Below are positions 50,401-62,400 of a stretch of 64,000 bases of DNA, in pieces. This DNA is from Amia ocellicauda (lineage: Eukaryota > Chordata > Actinopteri > Amiiformes > Amiidae), in assembly GCF_036373705.1 (NCBI RefSeq), contig NC_089867.1, positions 3,130,501 to 3,194,500 on the forward strand. Direction: 5' to 3'. The notes beneath the pieces are model-generated. The model did not search any database and had not been told where the DNA came from. It saw only the letters and a list, made by a program, of their open reading frames with translations. Both the position numbers and the translations under genes were made by a program. The number at the start of each line of letters is the position of its first letter. The stretch's first letter is position 1.

Positions 50401-53400
50401 ATAATCAATTATGCTTAAATAATCATCATCATCATAATCATAGTTATTTTAAATTGAACATTTCATGACAAGAAATCCCTAAGAAATGCAAGGAGAATGG
50501 AAAGAGGAAAAAATAAAGATGAAATCTAAGATTAGAACAAACGCATGAGAAATAATACATTCAGGCTACCTTATCACAGTAAATTAATGTATAAATAATA
50601 AGTCAAATTAAGCACAGAACGACAGAAATATATCCTAGGAGAAAAAAGCCTGATCACCCATACCTCATAAATAGGGCACTTTCATACCTTGACCTAGTTC
50701 ACTTGCATGCAATTCGGTTAACGGTTATGCGGACCAGAATTCTATTGGTTTCATGTTGCACTTTTCCAATTATGCTCGGTTCTCATTCAATATATTTGAG
50801 AAGACGTTGTGTACAGATTTTACTTTTTAATTAATTGAATTTAATTGATTTAATGAATTGGGTGTTTTTATTGTATAACTGCAGAAAAAAAAAACTGAAC
50901 ATTAAGAAGTAACTTCAACTGAAAACACTTTCTTTTGAGAAGATTTGTCAGTGACATCTAAAGAATATTACAAGGATCGAACTATGGCATCTACTACAGA
51001 GGCCTGCCTTTTACCATACCTTAAGCTAGCATTTCAACCACATTTCAACCACAGATAGTCAATCAGGTGATTATGAAGATATTAATTTCTGTAATAGTTC
51101 ACACAACAAAGTGACACAACTGTGCAGTTTATATGCGCTTGAATATGTCACTTCCACAGTTTGGTTCTCTGTTTGGAGTGGTTAGTTTGCAAGGGCCTGT
51201 CTACACTACATAATCGATCTTCAGAACCATACTGATGATCTAATTGTCCAGTTCAAAGTGCCCACACAGAAGAACGATTGCAATGCTTCATGATACAGTA
51301 TCCCAGCATGCACTGATGTTTACAAAAAACATGGGTGCAGGATAATAAACAACAACAGAGAAAAACAGAGACAGCGGCACATGCAGGTTTTGCTCCACAA
51401 ATTTGCAATGAACATCACTTGGATGCTTTCCTGTTGTGCAGCATTGCAGTGCCGATGCGCCAAACATAACCAAACATTTTGGGAGTGTGGAGGACACACA
51501 CCAAAATTAGATCGGTTATACGCCATCTACACTCCCTAATAACTGTACTACCTTATACGATCTAATTTAGAACCAGACTGTAGACCCCTGAGGTAGTCTG
51601 GAGTACAGTATTAAATTCTCTGTAATGTAGATGCAACCGTATTTAGCACATTTAATAGGTTAAAAGCCAACTAATACTGTTGAAATGCATAGTGTAGACT
51701 GGGTCTAACTGAATCAGAATGGGGTTGCTTTCACATTGCTAAAACATTGGCGCTGCAATGTTGCTCACAAACATACTGTGCTCGCTTTCAGAAGAAACAA
51801 GACTAAACCGTTATGTTTAGTATGATCTGCATCCTGGTGCCATCTGTCACTCACAGATTTCACATATCTCTCAAAACAAACTGAACCACACTTCAATCCG
51901 CATCAAACCGTAGATGTGAAAGGCATGGAGGCATGGAGAACAGATCATTAGCACTTGAGCACGGATTGCCTTGGGAAGTGTAGTAACAAACAAAGGTAAA
52001 ATGGACCTAGGACATTCAAGGGTCTGGTTCAGTAGGGTCTTGAAGTCAAGAGGAGTGGAGAGAAGCTAAAACATTCAAGAGGTGTGGAGAGAAGCTAAAA
52101 CATTGTTATTTAAAAAGAAGCAGAATTTTGGATGTACTGGACTCTGAAATGTGTGCTATGAAATAGATTTTAACATCCATTTCTAACAAAGATTGTGACT
52201 GGCTCAGCACGTTCACACTAACAGCCTGGACAAATAGTAATATTATTATAATACTAATATTCAGGAGGAATAAATAAACACACACATAAACTGCATAAAC
52301 AAATTGCCCTATATACAGCATGTAATTCAACTTTACATAGACTGATTAACACAACCACATAGGGTTATGTTTGGGGACCTTACTGACAATGACTATTAAC
52401 TGACAAAAAAAAGAAAAGGAAGCTTTAATTCTAGCTTTACAATTAATATACAGTGAGGGAAAAAAGTATTTGATCCCCTGCTGATTTTGTATGTTTGCCC
52501 ACTGACAAAAAAATGATCAGTCTATAATTTTAATGGTAGGTGTATTTTAACAGTGAGAGACAGAATAACAACAAAAAAATCCAGAAAAACGCATTTCAAA
52601 AAAGTTATATATTGATTTGCATGTTAATGAGGGAAATAAGTATTTGACCCCTTCGACTTAGTACTTGGTGGCAAAACCCTTGTTGGCAATCACAGAGGTC
52701 AGACATTTCTTGTAGTTGGCCACCAGGTTTGCACACATCTCAGGAGGGATTTTGTCCCACTCCTCTTTGCAGATCCTCTCCAAGTCATTAAGGTTTCGAG
52801 GCTGACGTTTGGCAACTCAAACCTTCAGCTCTCTCCACAGATTTTCTATGGGATTAAGGTCTGGAGACTGGCTAGGTCACTCCAGGACCTTAATGTGCTT
52901 CTTCTTGAGCCACTCCTTTGTTGCCTTGGCTGTGTGTTTTGGGTCATTGTCATGCTGGAATACCTATCCACGACCCATTTTCAATGCCCTAGCTGAGGGA
53001 AGGAGGTTCTCACCCAAGATTTGACGGTACATGGCCCCGTCCATCGTCCCTTTGATGCGGTGCAGTTGTCCTGTCCCCTTAGCAGAAAAACACCCCCAAA
53101 CCATAATGTTTCCACCTCCATGTTTGACAGTGGGGATGGTGTTCTTGGGGTCATAGGCAGCATTCCTCCTCCTCCAAACACGGCGAGTTGTGTTGATGCC
53201 AAAGAGCTCGATTTTGGTCTCATCTGACCACAACACTTTCACCCAGTTCTCCTCTGAATCATTCAGATGTTCATTGGCAAACTTCAGACGGGCCTGTACA
53301 TGTGCTTGCTTGAGTAGGGGGACCTTGTGGGCGGTGCAGGATTTCAGTCCTTCACGGCGTAGTGTGTTACCAATTGTTTTCTTGGTGACTATGGTCCCAG

Positions 53401-56400
53401 CTGCCTTGAGATCATTAACAAGATCCTCCCGTGTAGTTCTGGGCTGATTCCTCACCGTTCTCATGATCATTGAAACTCCATGAGGTGAGATCTTGCATGG
53501 AGCCCCAGACCGAGGGAGACTGACAGTTATTTTGTGTTTCTTCCATTTGTGAATAATCGCACCAACTGTTGTCACCTTCTTACCAAGCTGCTTGGCGATG
53601 GTCTTGTAGCCCATTCCAGCCTTATGTAGGTCTACAATCTTGTCCCTGACATCCTTGGACAGCTCTTTGGTCTTGGCCATGGTGGAGTTTGTAATCTGAT
53701 TGATTGATTGCTTCTGTGGACAGGTGTCTTTTAACGAGCTCAGCTCGTTACCTGTATAAAAGACACCTGGGAGCCAGAAATCTTGCTGATTGATAGGGGA
53801 TCAAATACTTATTTCCCTCATTAACATGCAAATCAATTTATAACTTTTCTGAAATGTATTTTTCTGGATTTTGTTGTTGTTATTCTGTCTCTCACTGTTA
53901 AAATACACCTACCATTAAAATTATAGACTGATCATTTCGTTGTCAGTGGGCAAACATACAAAATCAGTAGGGGATCAAATATTTTTTTCCCCTCACTGTA
54001 TATATATATTTATTTCTGTATTTAAGCACATTTAATTCATTCAACCTTGTTTCCTAGTGTAATTCTCCAGTGGTTTGGTCTGACAAATTAGCATTTGCAT
54101 ACTTTTCAAGGTTCTGTTATGCAATACTTACATGGGCTGACATCTCTGTATCTATTTCGATTTCTGTTCTCTGGATACTTTGCCACTCTGTATGGATATT
54201 CATGTGACTGGTTACGAATTTCCTGAAAACAAAAACAGAAAAAAAAAATCAATATAAATTACAGATTGCATTACTTTTCTTCATTTTCTTTTTTTATAAA
54301 AAACATTTTGCTAAAAAAAAAAAAGTTCTTAAGATTTCACTGTGCATTGGAATCCACTGGTTCCAATTTAAAGTACTGATAGTAGGTAATTTTGTCTTTC
54401 CATTTATTCCAATGTGAATATGAATATGAACTAGAATCACATTCCTTATTTGCAGGAAAAACAACTAAAAAAAACACTCTTCAAAAGGTGCAAAACCCAT
54501 TTCTGATGAAGGTCAATAACAGATTGATGTCACAATATACTTGTTCGTGCAAAAATATCTTCTCTCAGTGCTGCTTCTTTAATAATTTACAGTAAAAGTG
54601 TGTTTTAGAGTAACAGATAGCTAAAAAAAAACAAGGAAATAATTAAAAAAAACATTAGAGTAACCCTTGTCCTTCCCAGACATGTGTTGTTAGCTAACAT
54701 CAAATCCTTCAAGCAAGTCACCTAGCTGCAGCTTCAACTTCTCAAACAGTAGAAATACAGGTCCCTATAATTGAATTTGTGTAATGACCAAGAACACACA
54801 TAAAACATGACTGAAGTATAAGCAAAATTCCACTTCATCCCAAATAATTCATCCAGTCTCTTACTGAAAAATCAAAAGTCATATCTAGGTTTCTGATCAG
54901 CAGGCTATATTGACAACATCGCTTATCAAATTACCACAATACTTTAAAACAGGAACTCCGATACAAGATTAAATACACACAACACACAAGTTTTATTAAT
55001 GAGTTTTCCACATGAAAAAAGCATTCATCTTCCATAACAAACAAAACAAACTGTAAACTCATCTTAGAACAAAGCAAAACTTGTTACTGACTTCCTGGAA
55101 AACATTTTTTTTATCCCGTCAGCTTCATCAAAATGGAACAGCATGACTAAAACCTGAGTTACTGAGGCTGATCCATGAGCCCACCTATTTTGTGAAGATA
55201 ACCAAGACCAAGATATAAGTACCTATAACATATAATCATTGCATTATTGTTATATATCTTACCACACAAGAAACACCAGTATAAAAGAGTAGGCCTAAGT
55301 GTATGTAAAAATAATGTTATATATTGTATTCATTTAGATCGCCCGGAATAAGGGTGTATTTTTTAATTGAAGCATTCTAGATAAAGTACCTAGAGCCCTA
55401 ACCACTATTCCACACAGCTGCCCTATATATTTGTTTGTACAAAAATAGCCTCTCTCAGTGATTCTGCATATATGGCATCTTAAAATAGTCATACAAATGT
55501 ATTTTCAATTGTTGCTGACCCCAAAGCACTTAATGACAGATAGTTTGAATAAAACACCAGTTAATATTAAGTGATAACCAATAAGGTAGTTGTTATCCTC
55601 AAGCTTAACTGTATTGTAAGATTATGTATGGCTAAATACCCTATTACTTAAGACTATTGTTGTGGTAGTCTCAACACAAAGGTACGAAATATATTAACCC
55701 TAAAGAAACAATTATGTCCTGCCCTTTGTAATACTATTTAAAGGATGTGTTTTTCTTTGATGAACTGAAACTTATGCCATTGATTTTCTCAATAAAAATA
55801 CTCCTTTTCCCCAATGTATTTATTTAAACAAAGGCATCAGCTTAACTATATATTAAAATCCTTCGGAAAGTAATCTAAAACCTCCAGGAAAACATTTAGT
55901 GAAGCACATTATTACAAATGTAAAATCGTTTTCATTAAAATGTGTAATTTGTATTATCATTCCTCAAATATGAGATACTAGAAACGACTGAGCCTGATTA
56001 AGGGCCTGCATCAAAATTGAAATGCCTACATGTGTTGCAAGACTTGACACAGGTGGGAATGATCATAGATAACAAATGCAGGGTTATAATAATAAAAAAA
56101 AGGTTAAAATGACTCTAAAATTTATCATGATCCAATTACATATCTCTAATACACAAACAGTTACCAAGGGCTACCCAGGAGCTCATTGTACATCTACCAA
56201 TGGAAGAATAAAAAAAAAACTAAAAAAAAAAAAACTTTGTGAGTTAGTTGAATTGACACTAGCATTGTTGAATCAGAAATATATAGATTGTTTACAGGAT
56301 TCTTGTATCGTTCCTTTCTTTTAAGAACAGGAGCAAGTTCCAACAGCACTGCCGAAGACAGACGCATTTGTTTTTAGAAACTAGTTTTGCAGCTGTTATC

Positions 56401-56670
56401 TCCATACAATGATTTCCTCCATCCCTAGATGCCTACACCATATTTCGTCAAAAGATGCAGGCGAGATTATCCCGTCGCTGCGCATTCACAGCACTGAAGT
56501 AATGACTTAATTGATGGCATCCTAATGAAGTGCGGCACTCGAGGCTGCTCTTCCGAAGCCCCACTTCTCAGAAACGGATCAGCGCACGTTTCCGGAAGCG
56601 ATCTTTGTAGTTTAAGTTAGTTCATCAAACTAATGGTGATACAACTACTGTTGGCGAATGGTTATATGTA

Positions 56671-56735
<65 letters not shown>

Positions 56736-57203
56736 ATTATATACATTATGTTGTGCTTTTTCTTACACATGGTAAACATCAGGGAGTTGGAGACAGTCTT
56801 ACAAGTTACCAGCAGTAACATTACACATTTTAGAAGTTGCCAATACTTAGGAAGACATTACTATGTATTTTATTCGTCTTGTTTTTGCATAATTGACGCT
56901 TTAAACAAATGACTGCATTTCTCTTAAACCGAGGCGCGCGCCCGCAATTCCTGGTAAAGCCGAGACTGTGCGCATGCGTTCGGCTTTACCAGGCATCGCC
57001 AGGGTAGCAAGCGCGCAGGCGCTCTCCGCTCACGGCTTCAGTGCGCGCCGCCGAGCTAGGCTGCGGCCCAGGAACTTCCTAGAGGAAAGTCGCGACACAT
57101 TCAAACGTAACAGAAACACGCAAGAGAGAAACCACTCGACACTTACAAGGTACAGATTGTGCCATCGGTCCGCTGAATCCATGTCTCGAAACTCCCGGTC
57201 CAT
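43172..57203 (-). CDS. ptpn2: Tyrosine-protein phosphatase non-receptor type 2, TC48-type form in 9 exons
   Basis: PTPN2 dephosphorylates JAK1/3, STATs and receptor tyrosine kinases. Exons (minus): 57147-57203, 54132-54222, 49491-49591, 46885-46983, 45592-45729, 45045-45254, 44359-44520, 43881-44077 and 43172-43364. All phases join, giving 415 aa, the length of human TC48. Visible motifs are the pTyr-loop region [17 protein letters not shown], the WPD loop (acid Asp about residue 179), the P-loop [10 protein letters not shown] (nucleophile Cys about 213) and the Q-loop Q-T-P-D-Q. Exon 9 has a bipartite basic signal (R-K-R-H-R-E-E-R-R and R-K-R-K-R-W) followed by a hydrophobic tail ending W-R-I-F-F-Q, expected to anchor the protein in the ER. 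The N-terminus is about three residues shorter than in human. PTPN1 is the closest alternative, but the C-terminus and synteny favour PTPN2. A second form uses the exon at 33006-33027. Confidence 0.95.
47122..47173 (+). repeat. Two perfect 26-bp tandem units
   Basis: The unit begins TTTACTAGTCATATC and ends CATATGCTT, and is repeated exactly once. It lies in PTPN2 intron 3. Confidence 0.9.
47403..47432. repeat. Poly-A tract
   Basis: About 30 consecutive A in PTPN2 intron 3, possibly the tail of an old retroposon on the plus strand. The sequence before it is also A-rich and no family was recognised. Confidence 0.7.
47626..47668. repeat. C tract plus (CA)n microsatellite
   Basis: A run of about 14 C followed by about 12 CA units in PTPN2 intron 3. 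Confidence 0.9.
51191..51707. mobile_element. Possible non-autonomous DNA transposon
   Basis: The left end GGGCCTGTCTACACTACAT and the right end ATGCATAGTGTAGACTGGGTC are imperfect inverted repeats about 515 bp apart. The interior has no coding capacity. No clear target duplication was found, so the superfamily is undecided. It lies in PTPN2 intron 2. Confidence 0.5.
52451..53998 (-). mobile_element. Tc1-like (DD34E) transposon, copy 2, broken
   Basis: Same family as 40768-42358, with the same terminal sequence and TA flanks (52449-52450, 53999-54000), but in the opposite orientation. The transposase starts at 53680 and stays open for 238 codons, through [11 protein letters not shown] and G-G-G-N-I-M-V-W-G. 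It then hits a TAG just before [14 protein letters not shown] before P-S-Q-S-P-D is also present. These two stops are shared with copy 1. The E-N-L-W-R-E-L-K segment is intact here. It lies in PTPN2 intron 2. Confidence 0.9.
55301..55423. repeat. SINE copy with internal inversion
   Basis: Plus-strand 55301-55357 matches a SINE tail (GTATGTAAAAATAATG, then GATCGCCCGGAATAAGGGTG). The adjoining 55358-55423, read on the minus strand, is the head (GTGGTTAGGGCTCT, AGGTACTTTATCTAG). The two halves face opposite ways. It lies in PTPN2 intron 1. Confidence 0.6.
56672..56735. repeat. (TA)n(CA)n microsatellite
   Basis: About 25 TA units followed by ACACACAC in PTPN2 intron 1. Confidence 0.92.
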
Positions 57204-57420
57204 TGTTAGGCCTCGATATCCTGAAATATACGTTAGGTTTTAATTCGTGTTATGTACGTCTTCAATCACTACACATCCTCCAATGCAGCCATTCGTCGGA
57301 GCAGAGCGAAACAAACTGCGTATCCGTGTAACTGACATCAACACGTCTCCCTTGCGCCTGCGCGGTGCGAGGGTCCTTCTCGGCTCAACCTCTACTGTAC
57401 CGGTGGAGACGTGTTTGAAT
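56930..57420. promoter_or_regulatory. CpG-rich promoter region of PTPN2
   Basis: A CpG-dense island (GAGGCGCGCGCCCGC, GCAAGCGCGCAGGCG, GTGCGCGCCGCCGAG) in AT-rich surroundings. It spans exon 1 and its upstream side. TGCGCATGCGT at 56969-56979 is close to the NRF1 consensus. The transcription start itself cannot be placed from sequence. Confidence 0.65.
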
Positions 57421-57785
57421 GGGGATTGTTCCGACGAAATGAATATTATTAGCAAGACAGGTGTATTTTTAGCTGGACGTGTAAGGCTTTCGGTTAATCA
57501 TTCCCGCCCACAGTTACTCCCTTTGTTCCGACTTGCCAAGAATTTGTAACCGCATGCAAGAAACATATTCAAATTGTGGATCGTGTTCGCTCAATTTAAA
57601 TGATATCACATTAAATACATATATAGATGAGCGAGAAGTCGAGCCGGATCCGGATTTAAATGTCAAAGCGTCTCTTCGGTCTTCCTTTTTGGAGTCACTC
57701 ATGATGAAAACATCCGCATTATCTATGAAGGCAGCTTTATTAAACATATGAATGGCTGTGTGTGTGTATCTGTAAACGTATTTTT

Positions 57786-58092
57786 CCAGTTCTCAATCCT
57801 GGTCCTGGAGGAACACCAACCCTGCTGGTTAATTGGTTAATTAAACCCTTAATTGAAGTAATAATTTCCTAAATCGGAGCCTTTTTATTATTTTAAACAG
57901 TAGGGCGTTTAAATTAAGTATGGAATTGTATAAATAACTTGTTAAATAGCCAACTCTTTTATTGCACAATTTAAAAAGTAAACTCTAAGCAGATTTTTAC
58001 TGCAATTAAGGGTTCAATTAAGTAACTGAAAGCTCAGTTGGAATAAAAACCAGCAGGTTAGGTGTTCCTCTAGGACCAGGATTGAGAAGCAC
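57786..58092. mobile_element. Palindromic MITE
   Basis: Both ends read TTCTCAATCCTGGTCCT (left on plus, right on minus), followed by (G/A)GAGGAACACC and C-CTGCTGGTT. Similarity between the arms continues for about 110 bp, including AACCCTTAATTG. No ORF is present. CGTAT occurs just outside both ends but does not define a clean duplication, so the superfamily is left open. Confidence 0.72.
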
Positions 58093-58629
58093 CGTATTAT
58101 ACAAACTGTTTATCAGAGTTGAGAGTTGAATGAATCCTGACGTTTACAGGGGGTGTGTGTAATTTTGGATTGCCTCCTATAATAAAATAGTGTAAACTTA
58201 ACCTAACCTATGTGGAGTGGATATTTATCCTGCCAAGACTCCTGAAAACATTTCTAATAAATCTGATGTAATATTGGCTGTTGTTATCATTACTGGTTTT
58301 GGCCTTATAAACTGCATGTGAACCAAGGATCCTTGCCCCTTATATAACATTATTTATTATTTTAAATTCTATCAAATTGACCATTATGACACTTCAGTAT
58401 TCTCTGAAGTGAAAAGAAAACCATCTGTTCAAGGATGGAGCGTGTTCTGTCACTCGTGTATAATTCAATTAACCATGGAGATTGGACAGATGTCTTAGCT
58501 GTCTTATAATCTTAAACACATAATATCTTCAGATATGTAACGCCATAAGGTAGCACGTGTTATGAAATCCATTTAACATGGAAGAAAACTGGAGGGATTT
58601 AAATCTTACATTCAGAAAATCTCTTTATT

Positions 58630-58720
58630 ATTTATATATTTATTTATTTTATTTCTTAGCAGACACCCTTGTCCAGGGCGATTTACAAACCACAAGAGCA
58701 ATACAAAGTGCAATATGTCT
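58630..58720 (-). repeat. SINE/L2-type 3' tail fragment
   Basis: On the minus strand: TTGTAAATCGCCCTGGACAA, then GGGTGTCTGCTAAGAAAT and an (AAAT)n-like end. It is the same 3' tail type as 22938-23010 and the SINE at 18756. Confidence 0.75.
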
Positions 58721-59475
58721 TATGTCATGGTATTCTTTTTCAGGCCATTTCCCTGACCTATATAACACTGATGGTGTGCCAGGAAAGGGCCGAAATCCCA
58801 TAAACCAGAAATGCTGATTTATTTATTGATTAACTGATTGATTGATTTACATTGTGCAAGTGTGTTGCTGCTGTTTGAACTGTAAAAGTAAGCCTGGAAC
58901 CAAAATGTATGAATCCCACTGCTATTTTGTAAATGCTGTGAACATTTTTGCATTTAATACGTTTTCTTTCAGACTTGGGTATCCATGTGCTTTTATTGCA
59001 TCTCTCATACTCTCTGTCATATATACATATATACATACATGCACAGTTGATTTTAAAAGTGTTGTAGATTTGTTATACGTTCAAAGCAGAGCATTATTAA
59101 AGGAAATAGTTAATAATTTAATAATCACCTACATTAATGACATGTGTTTATGTGTACAATTCCTCTTTATTTCTCTCTACGATTAGCTGCATTAAAAAAA
59201 CAAAAAAACGAATACTAACCGTGCCAGTGTGAAAGTTTTAAAACGATTCAGATTCAAATAAAACAGCCTCACTGTAAAGTAATGCGTTTCTGGTGCCCTC
59301 TTGCGGCGAACTGCTGCAATAACCTGTGCAAACCGGGCGCCAAAGGAAGGATGCAGCGGTGAAAGCAGACACGCCGCTCCAACACGTAATGAAAGTTGGT
59401 TGTAAGCAACACATCGGCAGGTTATTTAAACCACCTAAAATACATCTTATGCAATTTTAAGGAATTGGATTGAAG

Positions 59476-62400
59476 ATGTTTGTAGCACGGAGCATCGCGG
59501 CGGATCACAAAGATCTCATTCATGATGTTTCATACGACTTCCACGGCAGGAGAATGGCGACTTGCTCCAGTGATCAGAGTGTCAAGGTAATAAAGTGGAC
59601 ATTAATGTGTGTATACTGAGTAATACGCCACGGCATCCTGAGGTGCTACTTAGTTCGAAACCTCCATTTTACCCAGACATTACCTTGATGTCTGCATAGA
59701 GAGTAGAAGTCTGTGTCCTACCTTGTCAACAGAAAGGCTGCATGGGCCTAGAGAAGTGGCTTGACCTGGAAATTCGTGTAGCGCAGATTTCTGCAGGTCT
59801 GCGCGGCTCCACCAATGGGATCGCCGGGATTCTGCAAACTTGCGCATAATTGCGGAAATCTGCGCTGCACGAGCACGGCCATGCACAATGCAGGACCTAA
59901 GAGAATGCCTTTTGTGACCTAGACGACTGAATATTTGTAGGTATGCTTTTGCAGAATAGTGAAGAATTTCGTATGCATTTGTTAATATTTCCAGATTTCA
60001 TCGCCTACTTTATTGTTCAAGACTTGCGTGTGTTTGACGTATTTTCTATACATTGTTGTTGAATGTTTCTAAATCAAAACCAACCAGTAATCTGTATATG
60101 CCATGCTGGGATCTGTAATGAATGAGCTACATCGATTAAATACCCCTTTCGTATTGAAGTCAGTGTCACACACTGTTCCAATGCTAATACTTGTGATTTT
60201 TTTTTATCAGATCTCTGAGATTTAAATGGGAATTGGATTAACAATGCTATTTGAAGCTTTAAAGGCAGGTGGGAACAGCAAAAATAACTTTAGTGTAAAT
60301 AAAGTGTAACTTTTATGCGTTACATCAAATACAAACAAATAATATACCTATACCATACTACTACACACTGAAGTGATGGACATGCAAGCCATTGAATTAG
60401 TATGGTCCCTGCCAAGATGTTTTGAGAACCTGGGTATACATTTAATTTGTCTAACAAATAGGGTGTGGGCGGTGTATCTAACTGCTATAAACTGTGTTGT
60501 GTTGTTATTTTCAGGTGTGGGACAAAAGTGAAAATGGAGAATGGAACTGCACAGCTAGCTGGAAGGTACATTTTATTTTCTGCCCCAAAAGAGTTGAAAA
60601 GAGAGTTTTTATGCAGTCACCTGTTTATTAATGATTCATGGCATGCTCAATAGACATTTCCTCACATTGCTTTAATATTTAGGGTGGTTGAAATACATTA
60701 TTTGTCTGTTTGGTTACCATTAAAAGATGACTGCCACCAATATGGGCCACTATTGTTGATGAAAGCCCATCATATCAATGAAAGCATATCTTATTTGTGA
60801 TCTGTTAAAGCTTGTCTGTTTGTGATAGGAGTGTATTCAGCACAAGAGTTACTGGGAAAACTATCGTAATTTCATAAATAGGTTTTCATTGTCTATTCCC
60901 ATTAATCATTTATATCTGTTTATTGATCACTGACTCATCTTTGCTGGTAATAGGCTATATTCTAGTTGACTGAACTTGAGTTAATGCAGGACCTGCCAAG
61001 AGTTAGATTTGCATCTCCACCTACTGTATGTGATTAGCAATTTTCACTTCTGCCCACTAGGGTCAGATGGCATTCAATAAACTTCAAAAATACATCTTTC
61101 ATGAATAGACCCTATTTAAGTAAATTAATGAGTAAATCGTATTGATTCCAATGAAGGATGCCAATGCTTTGATCTACAACAATAAACAGGTAATCTGTAT
61201 AGTTACTGTGTTGCCTCCTTTAAGACTCACAGTGGTTCGGTGTGGCGAGTGACATGGGCCCACCCAGAGTTTGGCCAAGTGTTGGCCTCCTGCTCCTTTG
61301 ACAGAACAGCTGCTGTGTGGGAGGAAATTGTGGGCGAGTCCAACGACAAGCAGCGCGGACAGAGTCACTGGGTGAGTCATGGGACATGGGATCAACATTA
61401 TTCTGTTCAGCGAATTATCAGATTTTAACATCATTTTGGTGTGGGAAACCTTCAGCATTTGTTCTTCATTAAAAAAGAAAAAAAAAAGAGAAAAGGTGGT
61501 GGTAAACTTTTTAGTGAAAACAGTTATTGCAGATTTAAGGTGACCTGTATAACCTACGGGGCTATAGCCAACCAGGACTAGATTTGGGCAAGTCTGGTGC
61601 AGAAACCTTGGCCTAGCCTGCTGGTCCCTGACTCTGGGCTCTTCCTTTCTAGATTAAGAGGACAACGCTCGTGGACAGCAGGACGTCAGTGACAGATGTC
61701 AAGTTTGCCCCGAAACACATGGGCCTGATGCTGACCACGTGCTCGGCGGACGGTGTTGTACGGATCTACGAAGCCCCAGATGTGATGAACCTCAGTCAGT
61801 GGTCGCTTCAGCACGAGATCTCCTGCAAACTGAGCTGCAGCTGTATTTCCTGGAACCCCTCCAGGTGAGAGTCAGACACACTGATGTTTCTCCTCCTCGG
61901 GCACCCGTCCCCCCTTCTGTTTTTATGAGAGCTTGATCAGACTAGAGCTCCAACCTAATAGGATAGATCTCATTCCAAAGAAAAACTGAAAAGTACCACA
62001 CTAAAGGTCTGATAAGGACCAAATCACTCATCTTCCTGGCACTGAAGTAGGCTATGGACTAGTACTGAGACCCCCCAAAGCAGAGTCCTGTGCCCACTAT
62101 TATTGTCCGTGTGGAATCTGTACAGTTTCTGGATTTCCCAAGGCCTTCTCCATTATTACAGTGGTGTATGCGTCTAAATTGGATGATTCATTACTGCAAT
62201 TAAAGTAAAGTGAAAAGTACTTAGTATTTCCATTTGTGGTTTTGGCAACCCAGTTCAAATGGTCATGTTTGTTATAATTTATGTAGCTAAAACTGGATAA
62301 CACAAAGGAGGTATAGCACATAAAAACATAAATGAGTTTAACATTCAAAAAGAGGTTTGTATTTCTTCATGTATAAATATATATATTTAATGCTGACAGC

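Larger units (their letters stand above)
57204..59475. other. PTPN2-SEH1L intergenic region
   Basis: Start codons of the divergent PTPN2 and SEH1L genes are 2.27 kb apart. Apart from the CpG-rich PTPN2 side, it holds a palindromic MITE (57786-58092) and a SINE/L2 tail (58630-58720). The SEH1L proximal promoter (about 59,280-59,475) has GC-richer patches (CTCTTGCGGCGAACTG, AACCGGGCGCCAAAGG). Confidence 0.55.

Noticed and set aside
43172..57203. PTPN1 rather than PTPN2
   Set aside because: The basic K-R-K-R-W exon, the short hydrophobic tail, the TC45-type exon and the neighbours PSMG2 and SEH1L all favour PTPN2.
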